Positions 1 to 8,568 of a DNA stretch of 64,000 nucleotides are shown one piece after another. Origin of the DNA: Longimicrobium terrae. Lineage in GTDB: Bacteria; Gemmatimonadota; Gemmatimonadetes; Longimicrobiales; Longimicrobiaceae. The stretch lies in the NCBI RefSeq assembly GCF_014202995.1, contig NZ_JACHIA010000002.1, positions 138,645 to 202,644 on the forward strand. The letters are read 5' to 3'. A program made the position numbers and the translations under genes. The notes beneath the pieces are model-generated. The model had not been told where the DNA came from. It was given only the letters and a program-made list of their open reading frames with translations, and made no database searches. Numbering within the stretch: the first letter of the stretch is position 1; each line of letters starts with the position of its first letter.

Positions 1-1
1 C

Positions 2-1657
2 GACCTGATCTTTGACCGCCGCACGGCGGAAAAGGACCCGCTGGCCGAGTTCATCGCGCACTACGAGGGCCGTTCGGGCGAGGCGGAGAACACCTCCGTC
101 GATCCCACGGCGACGATGACGCCGGAAGAGGCGCTGCACTGGAAGATCCTGCACCGCAAGAAGGAAGGGGTGGAGGACTGGATCGACCGCGCCGTGGAGA
201 AGCTGGGCGCCGTCCCCGTGCTGAACGAGGTGCTGCTCCCCGCGATGAAGGAAGTGGGCGACAAGTTCGGCGCCGGCGAACTGATCCTCCCCTTCGTGCT
301 CCAGAGCGCCGAGGTGATGAAGAAGGCCGTGGCGCGGCTGGAGCTGTACCTGGAAAAGGCCGAGGGGCAGACCAAGGGCAAGGTGGTGCTGGCGACCGTG
401 TACGGCGACGTGCACGACATCGGCAAGTCGCTGGTGAACACCATCCTGACCAACAACGGCTACACGGTGTTCGACCTGGGCAAGCAGGTGCCGGTGAACA
501 CCATCCTGGAAAAGGCGGAGGAAGTGGGCGCCGACGCCATCGGTCTGAGCGCGCTCCTCGTCAGCACGTCCAAGCAGATGCCGCTGTGCGCGCAGGAGCT
601 TCACCGGCGCGGGCTCAAGTACCCGATCCTCGTGGGCGGCGCGGCGATCAATCCCAGCTTCGTGCGCGGCGCGGCGATGATCAGCGAGACCGAGCCGTAC
701 GCCGCGGGGATGTTCTACTGCAAGGACGCGTTCGAGGGACTGTCGACCATGGACGCCCTGATGGCGGACGACGGGGCGCAGTTCATCGAGCGGCACAACG
801 AGGAGATGCTGCGGCGCACGGCGGAGTACGAGGCGCGCAAGGCGTCCGCCAAGGGAATGCGTCCGGGATCGCGTGAAAACCCGGCCGTGCCGCTGGCGGA
901 AGTTCCCACGCCGCCGTTCTGGGGATGGAAGGTGCTGGACCACATCCCCGTGGACGAGGTCGTGGAGTGCATTGACCGCAACACGCTGTACCGCATGCAG
1001 TGGGGCGCCCGCAACCTCAAGGGCGAGGAGTGGGACCGCATCGTCCGCGAGGACTTTGAGCCGCGGCTGGCGCGCTACACCCGCGAGGCGCGCACGCAGG
1101 CGTGGCTGCGGCCGCGGGGCATCTACGGCTACTTCCCGGCCGGGCGCGACGGCGACGACGTGGTGGTGTTCGATCCGTCGGACCGCAAAAAGGAGATCGG
1201 CCGCTTCAGCTTTCCGCGGCAGGAAGACCGCGAGCAGCTGTGCCTGGCGGACTACTTCCGCCCGCTGGGCGCGGACGGACCGCAGGACGTGCTGCCGCTG
1301 CAGGTGGTGACCAGCGGCGACAAGGCGGCGGAGTTCATCGACCGGCGCACCAAGGGCGGCGACTACTCGGAAGGGTACTTCCTGCACGGGTTCAGCGTGC
1401 AGACGGCGGAGGGCGCGGCGGAGTTCATCAACCGGCGCATCCGCAAGGAGCTGGGGATCGAGGAGCCGCGCGGGCTGCGGTACTCGTGGGGGTACCCTGC
1501 GTGTCCGGACGTGGAGCAGCATGAGGTGCTGTTCAACGTGATGCCCATCAAGCAGGCGATCGGCGTGGGGCTGACGGCCGGGTACCAATTGGACCCGGAG
1601 CAGTCGACGGCGGCGCTGGTGGTGCACCATCCGGCGGCGAAGTACTTCGCGACGTGA
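2..1657 (+). CDS. metH: Methionine synthase, cobalamin-dependent, C-terminal part (5'-truncated by window)
   Basis: The frame is open from base 2, so the N-terminus lies outside the window. The visible 551 residues hold a helical cap followed by a B12-binding Rossmann domain with the lower-ligand signature GDVHDIGKSLV (His codon at 413-415). After that comes an AdoMet-dependent reactivation domain ending in the motif YSWGYPACPD, the counterpart of the GYPACPD motif of E. coli MetH. The enzyme transfers methyl from 5-methyltetrahydrofolate through cobalamin to homocysteine in the cytosol. The homocysteine-binding module cannot be seen here. A separate homocysteine methyltransferase/MTHFR fusion lies 1.5 kb downstream, so this may be a split system. 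The spacer after the stop is unusually long and repeat-filled. Confidence 0.93.
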   Translation, partial: DLIFDRRTAEKDPLAEFIAHYEGRSGEAENTSVDPTATMTPEEALHWKILHRKKEGVEDWIDRAVEKLGAVPVLNEVLLPAMKEVGDKFGAGELILPFVLQSAEVMKKAVARLELYLEKAEGQTKGKVVLATVYGDVHDIGKSLVNTILTNNGYTVFDLGKQVPVNTILEKAEEVGADAIGLSALLVSTSKQMPLCAQELHRRGLKYPILVGGAAINPSFVRGAAMISETEPYAAGMFYCKDAFEGLSTMDALMADDGAQFIERHNEEMLRRTAEYEARKASAKGMRPGSRENPAVPLAEVPTPPFWGWKVLDHIPVDEVVECIDRNTLYRMQWGARNLKGEEWDRIVREDFEPRLARYTREARTQAWLRPRGIYGYFPAGRDGDDVVVFDPSDRKKEIGRFSFPRQEDREQLCLADYFRPLGADGPQDVLPLQVVTSGDKAAEFIDRRTKGGDYSEGYFLHGFSVQTAEGAAEFINRRIRKELGIEEPRGLRYSWGYPACPDVEQHEVLFNVMPIKQAIGVGLTAGYQLDPEQSTAALVVHHPAAKYFAT

Positions 1658-1710
1658 GGAAGGGAAGTGCGTGAGTGCGGGGTGCGTTAGTGCGTGAGTG
1701 CGAGGGATGA

Positions 1711-1774
1711 AGTACGAGAGTACGAGAGTACGAGAGTACGAGAGTACGAGAGTACGAGAGTACGAGAGTACGAG
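1711..1774. repeat. 8-bp tandem repeat, 8 copies
   Basis: Eight perfect head-to-tail copies of AGTACGAG. They are preceded by degenerate GTGCGTGAGTGCG-type words at 1665-1704. The same vocabulary returns, inverted or direct, at 2487-2525, 50009-50045 and 50452-50530. No coding potential is evident. A perfect short array like this is prone to slippage, so copy number probably varies between strains. Confidence 0.9.
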
Positions 1775-1828
1775 AGTGAGTAGCTCGCTCGGGTAGCGGG
1801 GTCTCGTGGGGCGGCAGGCTGTGGCCCT

Positions 1829-2060
1829 CACCCCGCGTGCTGCGCACGACGACCCTCTCCCACGAACGGATGTGGGAGAGGGAGCACACACCAGATCGGC
1901 GCGGCGGCAGGCGACGTCGGCGCGGGGCGGAGGTCCGTTCGGCGGTTGAAACCGCGCCTCGAAAAACACGAAGTCCGCCTTCGCGGACTGGTGTGGCGGC
2001 GACGCCGCTGTTCTCCCCTCTCCGTGCGGCTGTTTGCACGGGGAGGGGCCGGGGGAGGGG
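1829..2060. repeat. Dispersed intergenic repeat, type 1
   Basis: The segment starting CCCTCACCCCGCGTGCTGCG and running through a CTCTCCCACGAAC...GTGGGAGAGGG hairpin to about 1893 has a close copy at 47322-47392. A second shared module, the hairpin AGTCCGCCTTCGCGGACT near 1971-1988, recurs at about 47513-47530. Both copies lie in gene-free spacers. No ORF with normal features is seen. Confidence 0.75.
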
Positions 2061-2070
2061 CCTCCAGGCT

Positions 2071-2182
2071 GGCGACCCGGGCCGATCTCCGCTCCCGCGC
2101 TCAGGTCTCCCCCTCTCCCGCTTGCGGGAGAGGGGGCCGGGGGGTGAGGGCTGCCCGCCGCCGCGCCTGGCTCGGCTGAAGC
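2071..2182. repeat. Long direct repeat, copy 1 (112 bp)
   Basis: This is nearly identical to 2227-2338, at an offset of 156 bp. It contains the palindrome CTCTCCCGCTTGCGGGAGAG followed by GGGGCCGGGGGGTGAGGGC. The same palindrome module is found at 16877-16925 and 50342-50400. It looks like a REP-type intergenic element; no coding function is evident. Confidence 0.85.
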
Positions 2183-2226
2183 GCACGGACTTCGATCTGT
2201 CTCACGCTTCCGGCCGCGTTGACGCC

Positions 2227-2338
2227 GGCGACCCGGGCCGATCTCCGCCCCCGCGCTGAGGTCTCCCCCTCTCCCGCTTGCGGGAGAGGGGGCCGGGGGG
2301 TGAGGGCTGCCCGCCGCCGCGCCTGGCTCGGCCGAAGC
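2227..2338. repeat. Long direct repeat, copy 2 (112 bp)
   Basis: Second copy of the element at 2071-2182, with only a few substitutions and an intact central palindrome. The remaining spacer to about 2600 holds inverted GTGCGTGAGTG-type words (2487-2525) and no supported gene. Confidence 0.85.
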
Positions 2339-2637
2339 AAACGACTTCCTGTCGCTTCTCTCTTCTGGTGACGAGAAGAAGCACATGCGCGAGCGGAACC
2401 GGACCCGCGGACCGCACTGCGGGGGCGGACCGGTGTAGCAGAATGGGAGCAGGCGCCGCGAGTGGGGGCGGCGGAACGCGGTGAACACCATCGCACTCAC
2501 GCACCCCGCACTCACGCACTCGCCCTTCCGGCAGGAAACCTGCACACCGGCTCCCGTTTTTCCGTACGCATCGGTTCCCACGCCCCGCAGGGGCTCAGCC
2601 GCAGGAGGTCGCCATCGCTACCAGTTACGACGATCGG

Positions 2638-3078
2638 GTGGAAAACGCCATGCGCTCGCACAAGCGCAAATCGCGCATGGTGAGCGCCGCCATCGTAGGG
2701 GTAGGTCTGCTGGTCGTGCTGGCCGGACTGCTCTTCAACGGCGGGCGCAAGCAGGAAAAGGCCGCCGCGCAGGTCAGCATCGGCGACGACACCACCGAGG
2801 TCATGCGCCTGCTGGGCGATCCCGCCAACCGGTGCGACGCCAGCTCGCTCGCGCACCTTTCCACCCGCTTCGAGGCTGGCACGCCGCGCCCCGTCATCGA
2901 CGAAACGCTCGCCGTTCTGCGCCCCGCCACCGCCGCCCGCTGGGTTTATCCCGAAGGCGCGGGCTGCATCACCGGCGACGGCGACACCGAAATCGGGCTG
3001 GACCGCACCGGACGCGTCCTGTGGATCGTTCCGGTCACCAACAAGCGCCCGCTGATCTATCAGGGCGCCCCGGGCTGA
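2638..3078 (+). CDS. Hypothetical membrane-anchored protein
   Basis: Family not recognised. The protein of about 146 residues has a basic N-terminus (RSHKRKSR), one transmembrane helix of about 20 residues rich in V, L and G, and a soluble C-terminal part of about 110 residues with two cysteines (near CDASS and GCITG). The topology suggests an inner-membrane anchor with an external domain. The start is uncertain: GTG 2638 and ATG 2650 have no good ribosome site. A perfect AGGAGG (2603-2608) sits 5 nt before an in-frame ATC at 2614, which would add eight residues. The gene ends 30 bp before the homocysteine methyltransferase/MTHFR gene, so the two may be cotranscribed. Confidence 0.65.
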   Translation: MENAMRSHKRKSRMVSAAIVGVGLLVVLAGLLFNGGRKQEKAAAQVSIGDDTTEVMRLLGDPANRCDASSLAHLSTRFEAGTPRPVIDETLAVLRPATAARWVYPEGAGCITGDGDTEIGLDRTGRVLWIVPVTNKRPLIYQGAPG

Positions 3079-3108
3079 TCCCCGGGCGTTCCCCTCAGGA
3101 CACAACCG

Positions 3109-4995
3109 ATGCGTGACTTTCGACAGCTGCTGGCGGACGGACGGCCCCATCTCTTTGACGGCGCGATGGGGACCATGCTGTACTCCCGCGGCGTCTACAT
3201 CAACCGCTGCTACGACGAGCTCTCTCTCACCCAGCCGGACCTGGTGCGCGACATCCATCGCGCGTACGTAAAGGCCGGCGCGGAGATCCTGGAAACCAAC
3301 ACCTACGGCGCCAACCGCCCCAAGCTGGCGCGCCACGGGCTGGACGGGCAGCTGTACGAGATCAACGCCGCCGCCGCGGGAATCGCGCGCGCCGCGGCGG
3401 GGGAGCGCGTGTACGTGGCCGGCGCCATGGGGCCGCTGGGGGTGCGCATCGAGCCATACGGCCCCACCGCCCGCGAGGAGGCCCGCGGCTTCTTTCGCGA
3501 GCAGGCGGCCGCGCTGGCCGACGGCGGCGTCGATCTGTTCGTCCTGGAAACGTTCGCCGACCTGGAGGAGATCCACCAGGCCATCCTGGGCGTCCGCGAC
3601 GCGTCGGACCTGCCCATCGTGGCGCAGATGGTGATCCGTGAGGACGGCACGACGGCGTTCGGCAGCGACGTGGCGCTCCTCGCCGAGCGGCTGGGCGAGT
3701 GGGGCGCGGAGGTCGTGGGCCTCAACTGCTCCGTCGGTCCCAACACCATGCTGAACGCGGCGGAACGCATCGTGGGCGCCACGGAGCGGCCCATCAGCAT
3801 GCAGCCCAACGCGGGGCTGCCGCGCGAGGTGGACGGGCGCACGATGTACATGGCGTCGCCGGAGTACATGGCGAGCTACGCGGCGCGCCTCATCCGCAAG
3901 GGCGTGCGCTTCATCGGCGGGTGCTGCGGGACGACGCCGGAGCACGTGGCCGCCATGGCGGGCGCGGTGCGCATGCTGGCGCCGGACGCGGAGCCGCGCA
4001 TCACCGTGGCGCACTCGGAGGAAAGCGCCACCGCCAAGGAGCCGGTGCCGCTGGCGGAGCGCAGCAATTGGGGGCGCAAGCTGGCCGCGGGCGAGTTCCT
4101 GACCACGGTGGAGATCGTGCCGCCGCGCGGCTCCAATCCCGAGCCCATGCTGGAGGGCGTCCGTCTGCTGAAGGCGGCGGGGGTGGATGGCGTGAACGTG
4201 CCGGACGGCCCCCGCGCGCAGTCGCGCATGGGCGCGCTGGCCACGGCCATCCTCCTGCAGCAGCGGGTGGGGATGGAGGCCGTGGTGCACTACTGCTGCC
4301 GCGACCGCAACCTGCTCGGCATGCTGAGCGACCTGCTGGGCGCGCAGGCGCTCGGTCTGCGCAACATGCTGCTCATCACCGGCGACCCGCCCAAGATGGG
4401 GCCGTATCCGGACGCGACCGCCGTGTTCGACATTGACGCCATCGGGTTGACCAACCTCGTTTCGCGCCTGAACCGCGGCCTGGACCCGGGTGGCAACGCG
4501 CTGGGCGAACCGACCAGCTTCGTCGTGGGCGTCGGGGTCAATCCGGGCGCGGAGGACTTCGAGCACGAGATGCGGCGCTTCTACTGGAAGGTGGAAGCGG
4601 GGGCGGAGTACGCCATCACGCAGCCGGTGTTCGATCTGCGGCAGCTGGAAAAGTTCGTGGAGCGCATCGACAGGGACGGGCTCAAGATCCCCATCATCGC
4701 GGGGATCTGGCCGCTGGTAAGCGCGCGCAACGCCGAGTTCCTGGCCAACGAGGTCCCCGGCGTCGTCGTCCCTGAGGAGGTGATGGAGCGCATGCGCGTG
4801 GCCAGCGCCATCGGCAAAGAAGCGGGGACGGATGAGGGGACGGCGATCGCCCGCGAGATGCTGGCCGCCGCCATGCCCATGATCCAGGGAGTGCAGGTGA
4901 GCGCCCCGTTCGGCAAGGTGCCGCTGGCGCTGCGCGTGTTCGAGGCCATCCCCGGCTGGTCGGGCGTGGTGATGCCCGAAGCCATCCCGGCCTGA
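3109..4995 (+). CDS. Bifunctional homocysteine S-methyltransferase / methylenetetrahydrofolate reductase
   Basis: The 628-residue protein is a fusion. Residues about 1-290 form a homocysteine S-methyltransferase barrel with the zinc ligands Cys207 (in GLNCSVGP) and Cys272-Cys273 (in GGCCGTTPEH). Residues about 325-610 form a 5,10-methylenetetrahydrofolate reductase barrel (EIVPPRGSNP, LLITGDPPK, GAEYAITQPVFD). It resembles the B. subtilis YitJ arrangement. The second domain reduces methylene-THF to methyl-THF. The first transfers methyl to homocysteine, or could supply the homocysteine site to the cobalamin protein upstream. It follows a small membrane protein by 30 bp, and the acetyltransferase gene begins one base after its stop. 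Confidence 0.95.
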   Translation: MRDFRQLLADGRPHLFDGAMGTMLYSRGVYINRCYDELSLTQPDLVRDIHRAYVKAGAEILETNTYGANRPKLARHGLDGQLYEINAAAAGIARAAAGERVYVAGAMGPLGVRIEPYGPTAREEARGFFREQAAALADGGVDLFVLETFADLEEIHQAILGVRDASDLPIVAQMVIREDGTTAFGSDVALLAERLGEWGAEVVGLNCSVGPNTMLNAAERIVGATERPISMQPNAGLPREVDGRTMYMASPEYMASYAARLIRKGVRFIGGCCGTTPEHVAAMAGAVRMLAPDAEPRITVAHSEESATAKEPVPLAERSNWGRKLAAGEFLTTVEIVPPRGSNPEPMLEGVRLLKAAGVDGVNVPDGPRAQSRMGALATAILLQQRVGMEAVVHYCCRDRNLLGMLSDLLGAQALGLRNMLLITGDPPKMGPYPDATAVFDIDAIGLTNLVSRLNRGLDPGGNALGEPTSFVVGVGVNPGAEDFEHEMRRFYWKVEAGAEYAITQPVFDLRQLEKFVERIDRDGLKIPIIAGIWPLVSARNAEFLANEVPGVVVPEEVMERMRVASAIGKEAGTDEGTAIAREMLAAAMPMIQGVQVSAPFGKVPLALRVFEAIPGWSGVVMPEAIPA

Positions 4996-4996
4996 G

Positions 4997-5491
4997 GTGG
5001 AGGTCCGCGTCCGCCGCCTCCGCTCCGGCGACGAGGAGGCCGCGCGGGCGCTGTTCGCCCTGATGGAGGAAGTGTTCGAGACTCCCGGCGAGCCGCTCGG
5101 CGATGTCTATCTTCAGCTGCTGCTGGAGGATGACCGCTTCTGGGCGATGGCGGCGTTCGACAGCGGGCGGATCGTCGGGGGAATGACGGCGCACACGCTG
5201 CGGATGACGCGATCCGAATCATCCGAAATCTTCATCTACGACCTGGCCGTGCGCGAGGACGTGCAGCGGCGCGGCGTGGGGCGGCGGTTGATGATGGAAC
5301 TGCGCGATCAGGCCGCCGCGGCCGGCATCCGCGTTCTCTTCGTCCCCGCGGAGGACGAGGACGAGCACGCGCTGCACTTCTACCGCGCCGTGGGTGGCGT
5401 GCCGTCACCCGTGACGTTCTTCACTTTCGGGGATGATGACGAGGGCTTCGGGGACGACGGCCGGCCGCGGACGGATGACGGCGTGGGGTGA
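4997..5491 (+). CDS. GNAT N-acetyltransferase, AAC(3)-I-like
   Basis: The 164-residue GNAT protein starts at GTG one base after the upstream stop, so it is probably translationally coupled to it. The acetyl-CoA loop is visible as QRRGVGRRL. The surrounding text (FWAMAAFDSGRIVGG, SSEIFIYDLAVRED) follows the pattern of AAC(3)-I aminoglycoside 3-N-acetyltransferases, in which IYDLAV precedes the CoA loop. This family acetylates the 3-amino group of gentamicin-type drugs. The actual substrate here is an inference, and the enzyme may act on something else. The last 20 residues are an acidic, low-complexity tail not usual for the family. A strong terminator follows. Confidence 0.8.
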   Translation: MEVRVRRLRSGDEEAARALFALMEEVFETPGEPLGDVYLQLLLEDDRFWAMAAFDSGRIVGGMTAHTLRMTRSESSEIFIYDLAVREDVQRRGVGRRLMMELRDQAAAAGIRVLFVPAEDEDEHALHFYRAVGGVPSPVTFFTFGDDDEGFGDDGRPRTDDGVG

Positions 5492-5525
5492 CGGCGATCA
5501 GCGTTGTGGGTGGTGGAAAAACAAG

Positions 5526-5560
5526 AGCCAGTCCGGGTGTTCCCGGGCTGGCTTTCTGTT
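5526..5560 (+). terminator. Rho-independent terminator
   Basis: The 12-bp stem AGCCAGTCCGGG / CCCGGGCTGGCT (one G-T pair) has a TGTT loop and a T-rich tail, 35 bp after the acetyltransferase stop. It separates the methionine group from the DUF305 gene. Confidence 0.85.
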
Positions 5561-5753
5561 GATCCAATCCACTCCCGCCAACACTTGTGCATTGCGTGAA
5601 ACTTCTCGCCCGCGCCTTCGTTCTCGTGGATCCGCCGGGCAACGCACACACCCGTGGCGCGGGCGGCGGCAAGGCTCTATCGTGTACGGCTGAGCGCGTA
5701 TTTCTGGCGTGCGGCGCTCCCGCACGCCCGGTGCAACGCAGAAGGCAATCCGC

Positions 5754-6404
5754 ATGAAGATGATTCCGAACTGGACCGGCGCGGCGCTCCTGGCGCTGGT
5801 GGCGGCCTCGCCCGCCGCCGCGCAGGGCACGCACGTGCATTCCGGCATGGCCGCCGCCGCCCCCACGGACTCCGCCCGGTGGACCCCGGCCGACGCGCGC
5901 TTCATGACCATGATGATCGGCCACCACGCGCAGGCCATCGAGATGGCGGTGCTGGCGCCCACGAACGGGGCCAGCCCCGGCGTGCTGCGGCTGGCGGAGC
6001 GCATCAAGGCCAGCCAGGAAGACGAGATCGCCACCATGCAGCGCTGGCTGGCCGCGCGCCGCCAGCCCGTCCCCGATCCCATGCACGGCGGGATGGCGGG
6101 AATGGACCACGGCGCCGGCCACGAGGGCCACGGCACGCTGATGGCCGGCATGCTGACGCCGGAGCAGATGGCGGAACTGCGCCAGGCGCGCGGAAGCGAG
6201 TTCGACGAGATGTTCCTGAACTCCATGATCCAGCACCACCGCGGCGCGGTGAGCATGGTGCGCGAGCTGTTCAGCACCTGGGGCGCCGGGCAGGACGAAA
6301 CCGTCTTCAAGTTCGCGTCCGACGTCAACGTCGACCAGACCACCGAAATCAACCGGATGCAGCGGATGCTCGCCGGCATCCTCTTCGGCGCCACGGCGCC
6401 CTGA
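5754..6404 (+). CDS. DUF305 family exported protein
   Basis: The start at ATG 5754 gives a clean Sec signal peptide (hydrophobic LLALVAAS, cleavage after AAAQ) with an AGAAGG ribosome site 8 nt upstream. The mature protein is rich in Met and His. It has the paired DUF305 motifs MMIGHHAQAIEMA and MIQHHRGAVSMV, the helices that form a ferritin-like bundle. Between them lies a Met/His-rich insert (HGGMAGMDHGAGHEGHG). DUF305 proteins such as cyanobacterial CopM bind copper in the periplasm, so metal binding is likely but not shown here. The LVIVD propeller gene begins 61 bp downstream in the same direction. Confidence 0.9.
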   Translation: MKMIPNWTGAALLALVAASPAAAQGTHVHSGMAAAAPTDSARWTPADARFMTMMIGHHAQAIEMAVLAPTNGASPGVLRLAERIKASQEDEIATMQRWLAARRQPVPDPMHGGMAGMDHGAGHEGHGTLMAGMLTPEQMAELRQARGSEFDEMFLNSMIQHHRGAVSMVRELFSTWGAGQDETVFKFASDVNVDQTTEINRMQRMLAGILFGATAP

Positions 6405-6465
6405 CCCTTCCCACCCCCAGACCGAACGCATGCCCCACACCCGTCACCCATCCCAGGAAGCATCC

Positions 6466-8412
6466 ATGAAACGAACGTTCCATCCGCGCCCTCTCCGGGC
6501 GCGTTCCGCCGCCGCCTTCGCGGCGCTGTCGCTTGCGCTGGGCGTGTCGTCCGCCGCGGCGGCGCAGGGCACCAGCACCGACCCGCGCGTGGGCCTGCGG
6601 GCCGGCCGGTACGACGCGGCGCAGGCCATCAGCAGCATGCGCCTGCTCAGCACCACGCCGTCGCCCGCGCCGTTCAACGAGAACACCAACTCGGACCTGG
6701 CGTTCAGCGGCAAGTACGCCATCCAGGGCAACTACGGCGGCTGGCAGATCTGGGACATCAGCAATCCCACCCGCCCGGTGATTGCCAACGCCTTCGTGTG
6801 CCCGGCCTCGCAGAGCGACGTTTCGGTCTACAAGAACCTGCTCTTCATCTCCGGCGAGGGCCTGTCCGGCCGCCTGGACTGCGGAACGCAGGGCGTGCAG
6901 GACACGGTGAGCACCGACCGCCTGCGCGGCGTGCGCATCTTTGACATCAGCGACGTCACCAGGCCGCGCAATGTGGGCAACGTGCAGACCTGCCGCGGCT
7001 CGCACACGCACACGGTGGTGGCCCCGGCGGGTGACCCCGAGAACATCTACATCTACATCTCCGGTTCGGCCGGCGTGCGCTCGCCCAGCGAGCTTGCCGG
7101 CTGCGTGGGCGCCAGCCCGGAAGAAAATCCCAACTCGTCGCTGTTCCGCATTGAGGTCATCAAGGTGCCGGTGGCGCACCCGGAGCGCGCGGCCATCGTA
7201 AGCTCGCCGCGCATCTTCAACGACCTGCCGGCGCCCCCGTCGCACCGCGAAGCGCCGGAAGACGTGGCCCGCGCCGCGCAGACCGCGGCGGCCGCCCGCG
7301 CCCGCGGCGCGTACACGGTGAACGTGTTCGGGCTGGAGCGCGTGGCGCCCAACCAGATCATCCGCCCGCTGCTGGACAGCATCGCGAAGACCAACGGCCG
7401 CACGGCCGCCAACGCGGCCGACAGCGCCGCGCTGCGCGGCTCGCTGCAGGGCATCGTGGACAAGATGTTCAGCGAGGACCGCACGGGCCCCACGCAGTGC
7501 CACGACATCACGGTGTATCCGGCGGTGAACCTGGCCGGCGGCGCCTGCGAGGGCTACGGCTTCCTGCTGGACATCACCAACCCCGAGGCGCCGGTGCGCA
7601 TTGCGGCGGCGGCGGACAGCAACTTCTCGTACTGGCACTCGGCCACGTTCAGCAACGACGGCAGCAAGGTGCTGTTCAGCGACGAGTGGGGCGGCGGCGG
7701 ACAGGCCAAGTGCCGCGCCACCGACCGTCCGGAGTGGGGCGCGGACGCGATCTTCACCATCAACAACCGCCGCGACCTGCGCTTCCAGAGCTACTACAAG
7801 CTCCCCGCGCCGCAGGGCGCCGGCGAAAACTGCGTGGCGCACAACGGCAACCTGATCCCCATTCCGGGGCGCGACGTGATGGTGCAGGCGTGGTACCAGG
7901 GCGGCCTGTCGGTGTTTGACTGGACGGACCCGGCCAAGCCCACTGAGATCGCGTACTTCGACCGCGGCCCCATGGCCGAGGACGGCTCCAGCTTCGGCGG
8001 ATCGTGGTCGGCGTACTGGTACAACGGCGTGATCGTCAGCTCCGAGATCGGCCGCGGCCTGGACGTGCTGGAGCTCACGCCCGGCGCCATGCTGACGCAG
8101 AACGAGATCGATGCGGCCAAGACGGTGCGGATGGAGTACCTGAATCCGCAGGGCCAGCCGCAGTACACCTGGGCGCCCAGCTTCGTGGTGGCGCGCGCGT
8201 ACGTGGACCAGCTGGAGCGCGGCAACGGCATGCCCGCGGCCCGCGTCACCTCGGTGCGCCAGGCGCTGGCGAACGCGGAGCGCGCGTCGGGCGCGGCCCG
8301 CCGCACCGCGCTGACCACGCTGGCCACCCAGCTGGACGGCCAGGCGACCGGCGCGCATGCCGCCAAGGTGCGCATGCTGGCCGGCACCGTGCGCGATCTG
8401 GCCCGCCGGTAA
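6466..8412 (+). CDS. Exported LVIVD-repeat beta-propeller protein
   Basis: The ATG at 6466 has AGGAAG 5 nt upstream and begins a signal peptide ending in SSAAAAQG. The mature protein of about 620 residues contains propeller blades of the LVIVD type (GGWQIWDISNPTRPVI, VRIFDISDVTRPRNV, GFLLDITNPEAPV, LSVFDWTDPAKPTEIAY) plus several His and Cys residues. The repeats imply a surface or periplasmic propeller; its ligand or enzyme activity is unknown. The C-terminal 90 residues are Ala/Arg-rich and helical. It probably forms one unit with the DUF305 gene upstream. Confidence 0.88.
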   Translation: MKRTFHPRPLRARSAAAFAALSLALGVSSAAAAQGTSTDPRVGLRAGRYDAAQAISSMRLLSTTPSPAPFNENTNSDLAFSGKYAIQGNYGGWQIWDISNPTRPVIANAFVCPASQSDVSVYKNLLFISGEGLSGRLDCGTQGVQDTVSTDRLRGVRIFDISDVTRPRNVGNVQTCRGSHTHTVVAPAGDPENIYIYISGSAGVRSPSELAGCVGASPEENPNSSLFRIEVIKVPVAHPERAAIVSSPRIFNDLPAPPSHREAPEDVARAAQTAAAARARGAYTVNVFGLERVAPNQIIRPLLDSIAKTNGRTAANAADSAALRGSLQGIVDKMFSEDRTGPTQCHDITVYPAVNLAGGACEGYGFLLDITNPEAPVRIAAAADSNFSYWHSATFSNDGSKVLFSDEWGGGGQAKCRATDRPEWGADAIFTINNRRDLRFQSYYKLPAPQGAGENCVAHNGNLIPIPGRDVMVQAWYQGGLSVFDWTDPAKPTEIAYFDRGPMAEDGSSFGGSWSAYWYNGVIVSSEIGRGLDVLELTPGAMLTQNEIDAAKTVRMEYLNPQGQPQYTWAPSFVVARAYVDQLERGNGMPAARVTSVRQALANAERASGAARRTALTTLATQLDGQATGAHAAKVRMLAGTVRDLARR

Positions 8413-8483
8413 GATCGTTTTCGGCCGATGGCGGACCCGGCTCGTTCCGGGGCCGCCCTCCGGACCGGACCGCGGGATGAAAC

Positions 8484-8523
8484 ACAGCAGCCCTCCGATG
8501 GATTTCCATCGGAGGGCTGCTGT
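8484..8523. terminator. Bidirectional terminator hairpin
   Basis: A perfect 19-bp inverted repeat (left arm 8484-8502, right arm 8505-8523) lies between two convergent genes, the LVIVD protein (+) and the ankyrin protein (-). There is no long T-run, so termination strength rests on the very stable stem. Confidence 0.75.
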
Positions 8524-8568
8524 ATTCCGGCGGGTCCGTGCCGCGGACGGACGGCGTTCAGCGCTCGG

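Noticed and set aside
1711-1774. CRISPR-like array
   Set aside because: The repeats are 8 bp with no spacers and no cas gene nearby; it is a plain tandem repeat.
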